From JBHGBB01 sp041946755 (GTDB lineage Bacteria > UBP4 > UBA4092 > JAOAEQ01): a DNA stretch of 5,836 nucleotides. The notes below the pieces were generated by a model, which saw nothing but the letters and a program-made list of their open reading frames with translations, searched no databases and was not told where the DNA came from. Numbering within the stretch: the first letter of the stretch is position 1; each line of letters starts with the position of its first letter. The stretch spans positions 1-5,836 of the forward strand of contig JBHGBB010000222.1 of the NCBI GenBank assembly GCA_041946755.1. Reading direction: 5' to 3'. Of the stretch, positions 4,378 to 5,836 are shown piece after piece. A program made the translations under genes and the position numbers.

Positions 4378-5836
4378 ATGTATCAAACCTGGTGCAAGGT
4401 AATCTTTGTAGCATTGATTATCAGTAGTATCGGCGTAGTCAGTAGTTTTGGAATCCCGTTTGAGATGAAGTATCAGGGATATATCGAGGTTGGCGGTGTA
4501 CCGTATACCGGTATGGCGACAACCTTTTTTAGTTTATTAGATAGTCCGAGCAGTCCGACGACAAATTATTGGACGAATGACAATAGCCATCCAAGTCCGG
4601 GGACCCGGCCGTTAGGTGGGGTGGCAGTAACGGTAACGAACGGGGTTTTTACCCTCAATCTCGGAGATACGACCCGGAATATGTATCCGATTTATTCGTC
4701 AGTTTTTGCAAATGAGTCGGTGTATTTACGGTTCTGGTATAAGGCCGGAAGTAATAAGACGGTACTGGGAGTTCCGGATGAGAAGATGGCAAGTGTTGGT
4801 TATGCGTTTAATGCGGTGCGGGTAAATGGTCGCGGTCTTGGTCATGGGCTGAATAATATTCCGGTAAATGATTATACACTCAGTACGGGATTAAATGCAG
4901 ATATGCTGGATAATCAGCAAGGGAGCTTTTATCGGAATGCGAGTAACCTGAATGCGGGAACGGTTCCTTCAGATCGACTGACCGGGAGTTATAGTAATGC
5001 CTCAGTCGATTATGCGAACTGGGCTGGGAACGCCAGTAGTGCGGATAATGCGATTAGCGCGAGTTCATCAGGTAACAGCAATTTATTAAATGGCCAGCCG
5101 GGGAGCTATTATCTCGATGCTGGGAACTTGACTGGGATCGTTTCTACTGAACGGTTAATTGGCGAATATGGTTCGGCAACAACTGGGTATGCACTGAATG
5201 CAGGATTATTAAATGGGCAGGATAGCAGCTATTATCTGGATGCTGGGAACTTGACTGGGATCGTTTCTACCGAGCGGTTAATCGGTGCATATAGTTCCGC
5301 AACAGCCGGATATGCATTCGATGCGGAATTACTCAATGGCGAGTCAGGGAGTTATTATCTGAACGCAGCAAATTTAACCGGCACTGTTTCTTCTGAACGA
5401 TTGATCGGAGAATATGGTTCAGTGACCTCGGGCTATGCCTCAGATGCAGGCCTATTAAATGGGCAAAATAGCAGCTATTATTTAGATGCTGAGAATCTCA
5501 CTGGTATCGTTCCTACCGAGCGATTAGTCGGTGTATATAACTCCGCGACTGCCGGATATGCCGCAGATGCGGGATTGTTGAATGGACAAAGTGGCAGCTA
5601 TTATTTAAATGCGGGTAATCTGACGGGAACCATTGCGTCGAGTCAATTAGTTGGCGAATATAGTTCCGCGACAACCGGATATGCCGCAGATGCAGGATTG
5701 TTGAATGGACAAAGTGGCAGCTATTATTTAAATGCGGGTAATCTTACGGGAGCCATTGCGTCGAGTCAATTGGTTGGTGAATATGGTTCCGCGACAACCG
5801 GATATGCCGCAGATGCAGGATTGTTGAATGGACAAA
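4378..5836 (+). CDS. Secreted tandem-repeat protein, partial (3' end outside window)
   Basis: An open frame of 486 codons continues past the window end. Residues 1-25 form a signal peptide (Lys7, hydrophobic 8-22, cleavage perhaps near 'SSFG'), so the protein is exported. Residues 26-146 form a beta-rich module ('MKYQGYIEVGGVPYTG', 'TNGVFTLNLGD', 'VYLRFWY', 'MASVGYAFNAV') of a type common at the start of large surface or secreted proteins in poorly characterised bacteria. Residues 176-235 hold a degenerate repeat ('MLDNQQGSFYRNASNLNAGT') close to phage tail-fibre repeats. From residue 236, six full 41-residue repeats and part of a seventh follow. A fibrous, possibly adhesive, surface or secreted protein is inferred. 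The C-terminus, where an anchoring, sorting or tail-fibre chaperone domain might sit, is not visible. It has its own promoter and ribosome binding site. Confidence 0.85.
   Translation, partial: MYQTWCKVIFVALIISSIGVVSSFGIPFEMKYQGYIEVGGVPYTGMATTFFSLLDSPSSPTTNYWTNDNSHPSPGTRPLGGVAVTVTNGVFTLNLGDTTRNMYPIYSSVFANESVYLRFWYKAGSNKTVLGVPDEKMASVGYAFNAVRVNGRGLGHGLNNIPVNDYTLSTGLNADMLDNQQGSFYRNASNLNAGTVPSDRLTGSYSNASVDYANWAGNASSADNAISASSSGNSNLLNGQPGSYYLDAGNLTGIVSTERLIGEYGSATTGYALNAGLLNGQDSSYYLDAGNLTGIVSTERLIGAYSSATAGYAFDAELLNGESGSYYLNAANLTGTVSSERLIGEYGSVTSGYASDAGLLNGQNSSYYLDAENLTGIVPTERLVGVYNSATAGYAADAGLLNGQSGSYYLNAGNLTGTIASSQLVGEYSSATTGYAADAGLLNGQSGSYYLNAGNLTGAIASSQLVGEYGSATTGYAADAGLLNGQ
5083..5836 (+). repeat. 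In-frame 123-nt (41-aa) tandem repeats
   Basis: Units start at 5083, 5206, 5329, 5452, 5575 and 5698, each exactly 123 nt, and a seventh begins at 5821 and is cut by the window end. Each starts 'LLNG(Q/E)', continues with 'GSYYL' or 'SSYYL' and 'NLTG', then a variable 'L(I/V)G.Y' segment, and ends 'GYA.DA'. An earlier divergent 60-residue unit occupies 4903-5082. The fifth and sixth units differ at only 5 of 123 bases by my count, far less than the earlier ones. No unit has a frameshift or stop. Confidence 0.95.

Noticed and set aside
5083..5836. Regularly spaced repeats as a possible CRISPR array
   Set aside because: The units are head-to-tail with no unique spacers, the period is 123 nt, and the frame stays open throughout, so they are coding repeats.

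Overview
This 5.8 kb bacterial window has moderate G+C. The genes resemble scattered Gram-positive, Gram-negative and candidate-phylum homologues, and nothing here fixes the taxonomy. Heptamer repeats between genes, a secreted protein with a 'YQG...GVFTLNLG...ASVGYAFNA' N-terminal module, and a PRAI-like protein without the usual catalytic Cys make an uncultured candidate-phylum bacterium plausible. That is inference only.

Layout. The left 3.3 kb is read from the minus strand. In transcription order it holds a small conserved helical-repeat (HEAT-like) protein (3325-2675), tRNA-Arg(ACG) with an encoded CCA end (2435-2359), a membrane-anchored alpha/beta-hydrolase starting only 14 nt after the tRNA (2344-1367), and an Eis-type GNAT acetyltransferase (1282-98). 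The series ends at a strong bidirectional hairpin terminator (24-58). The right part is read from the plus strand. It holds a phosphoribosylanthranilate isomerase (TrpF) homologue (3361 or 3388 to 4071), divergent from the HEAT-like gene across about 35 bp. After a 306-nt gap comes a large secreted repeat protein (4378 to beyond 5836) that runs off the window.

The gap before the repeat protein carries a near-consensus sigma-70-type promoter (TTGACT-17-TATAAT), a roughly 175-nt leader with a G7 tract and overlapping hairpins, and a good ribosome binding site. The repeat protein has a signal peptide, an N-terminal beta-rich module, a degenerate repeat like those in phage tail fibres, and at least six 41-residue repeats with an exact 123-nt period.

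The genes do not form an obvious pathway: no other trp genes or partner genes are present. The points most worth a second look are the repeat array, the Cys-less TrpF paralogue, the repeat gene's leader, the inverted repeat between the divergent genes, and the heptamer repeats.
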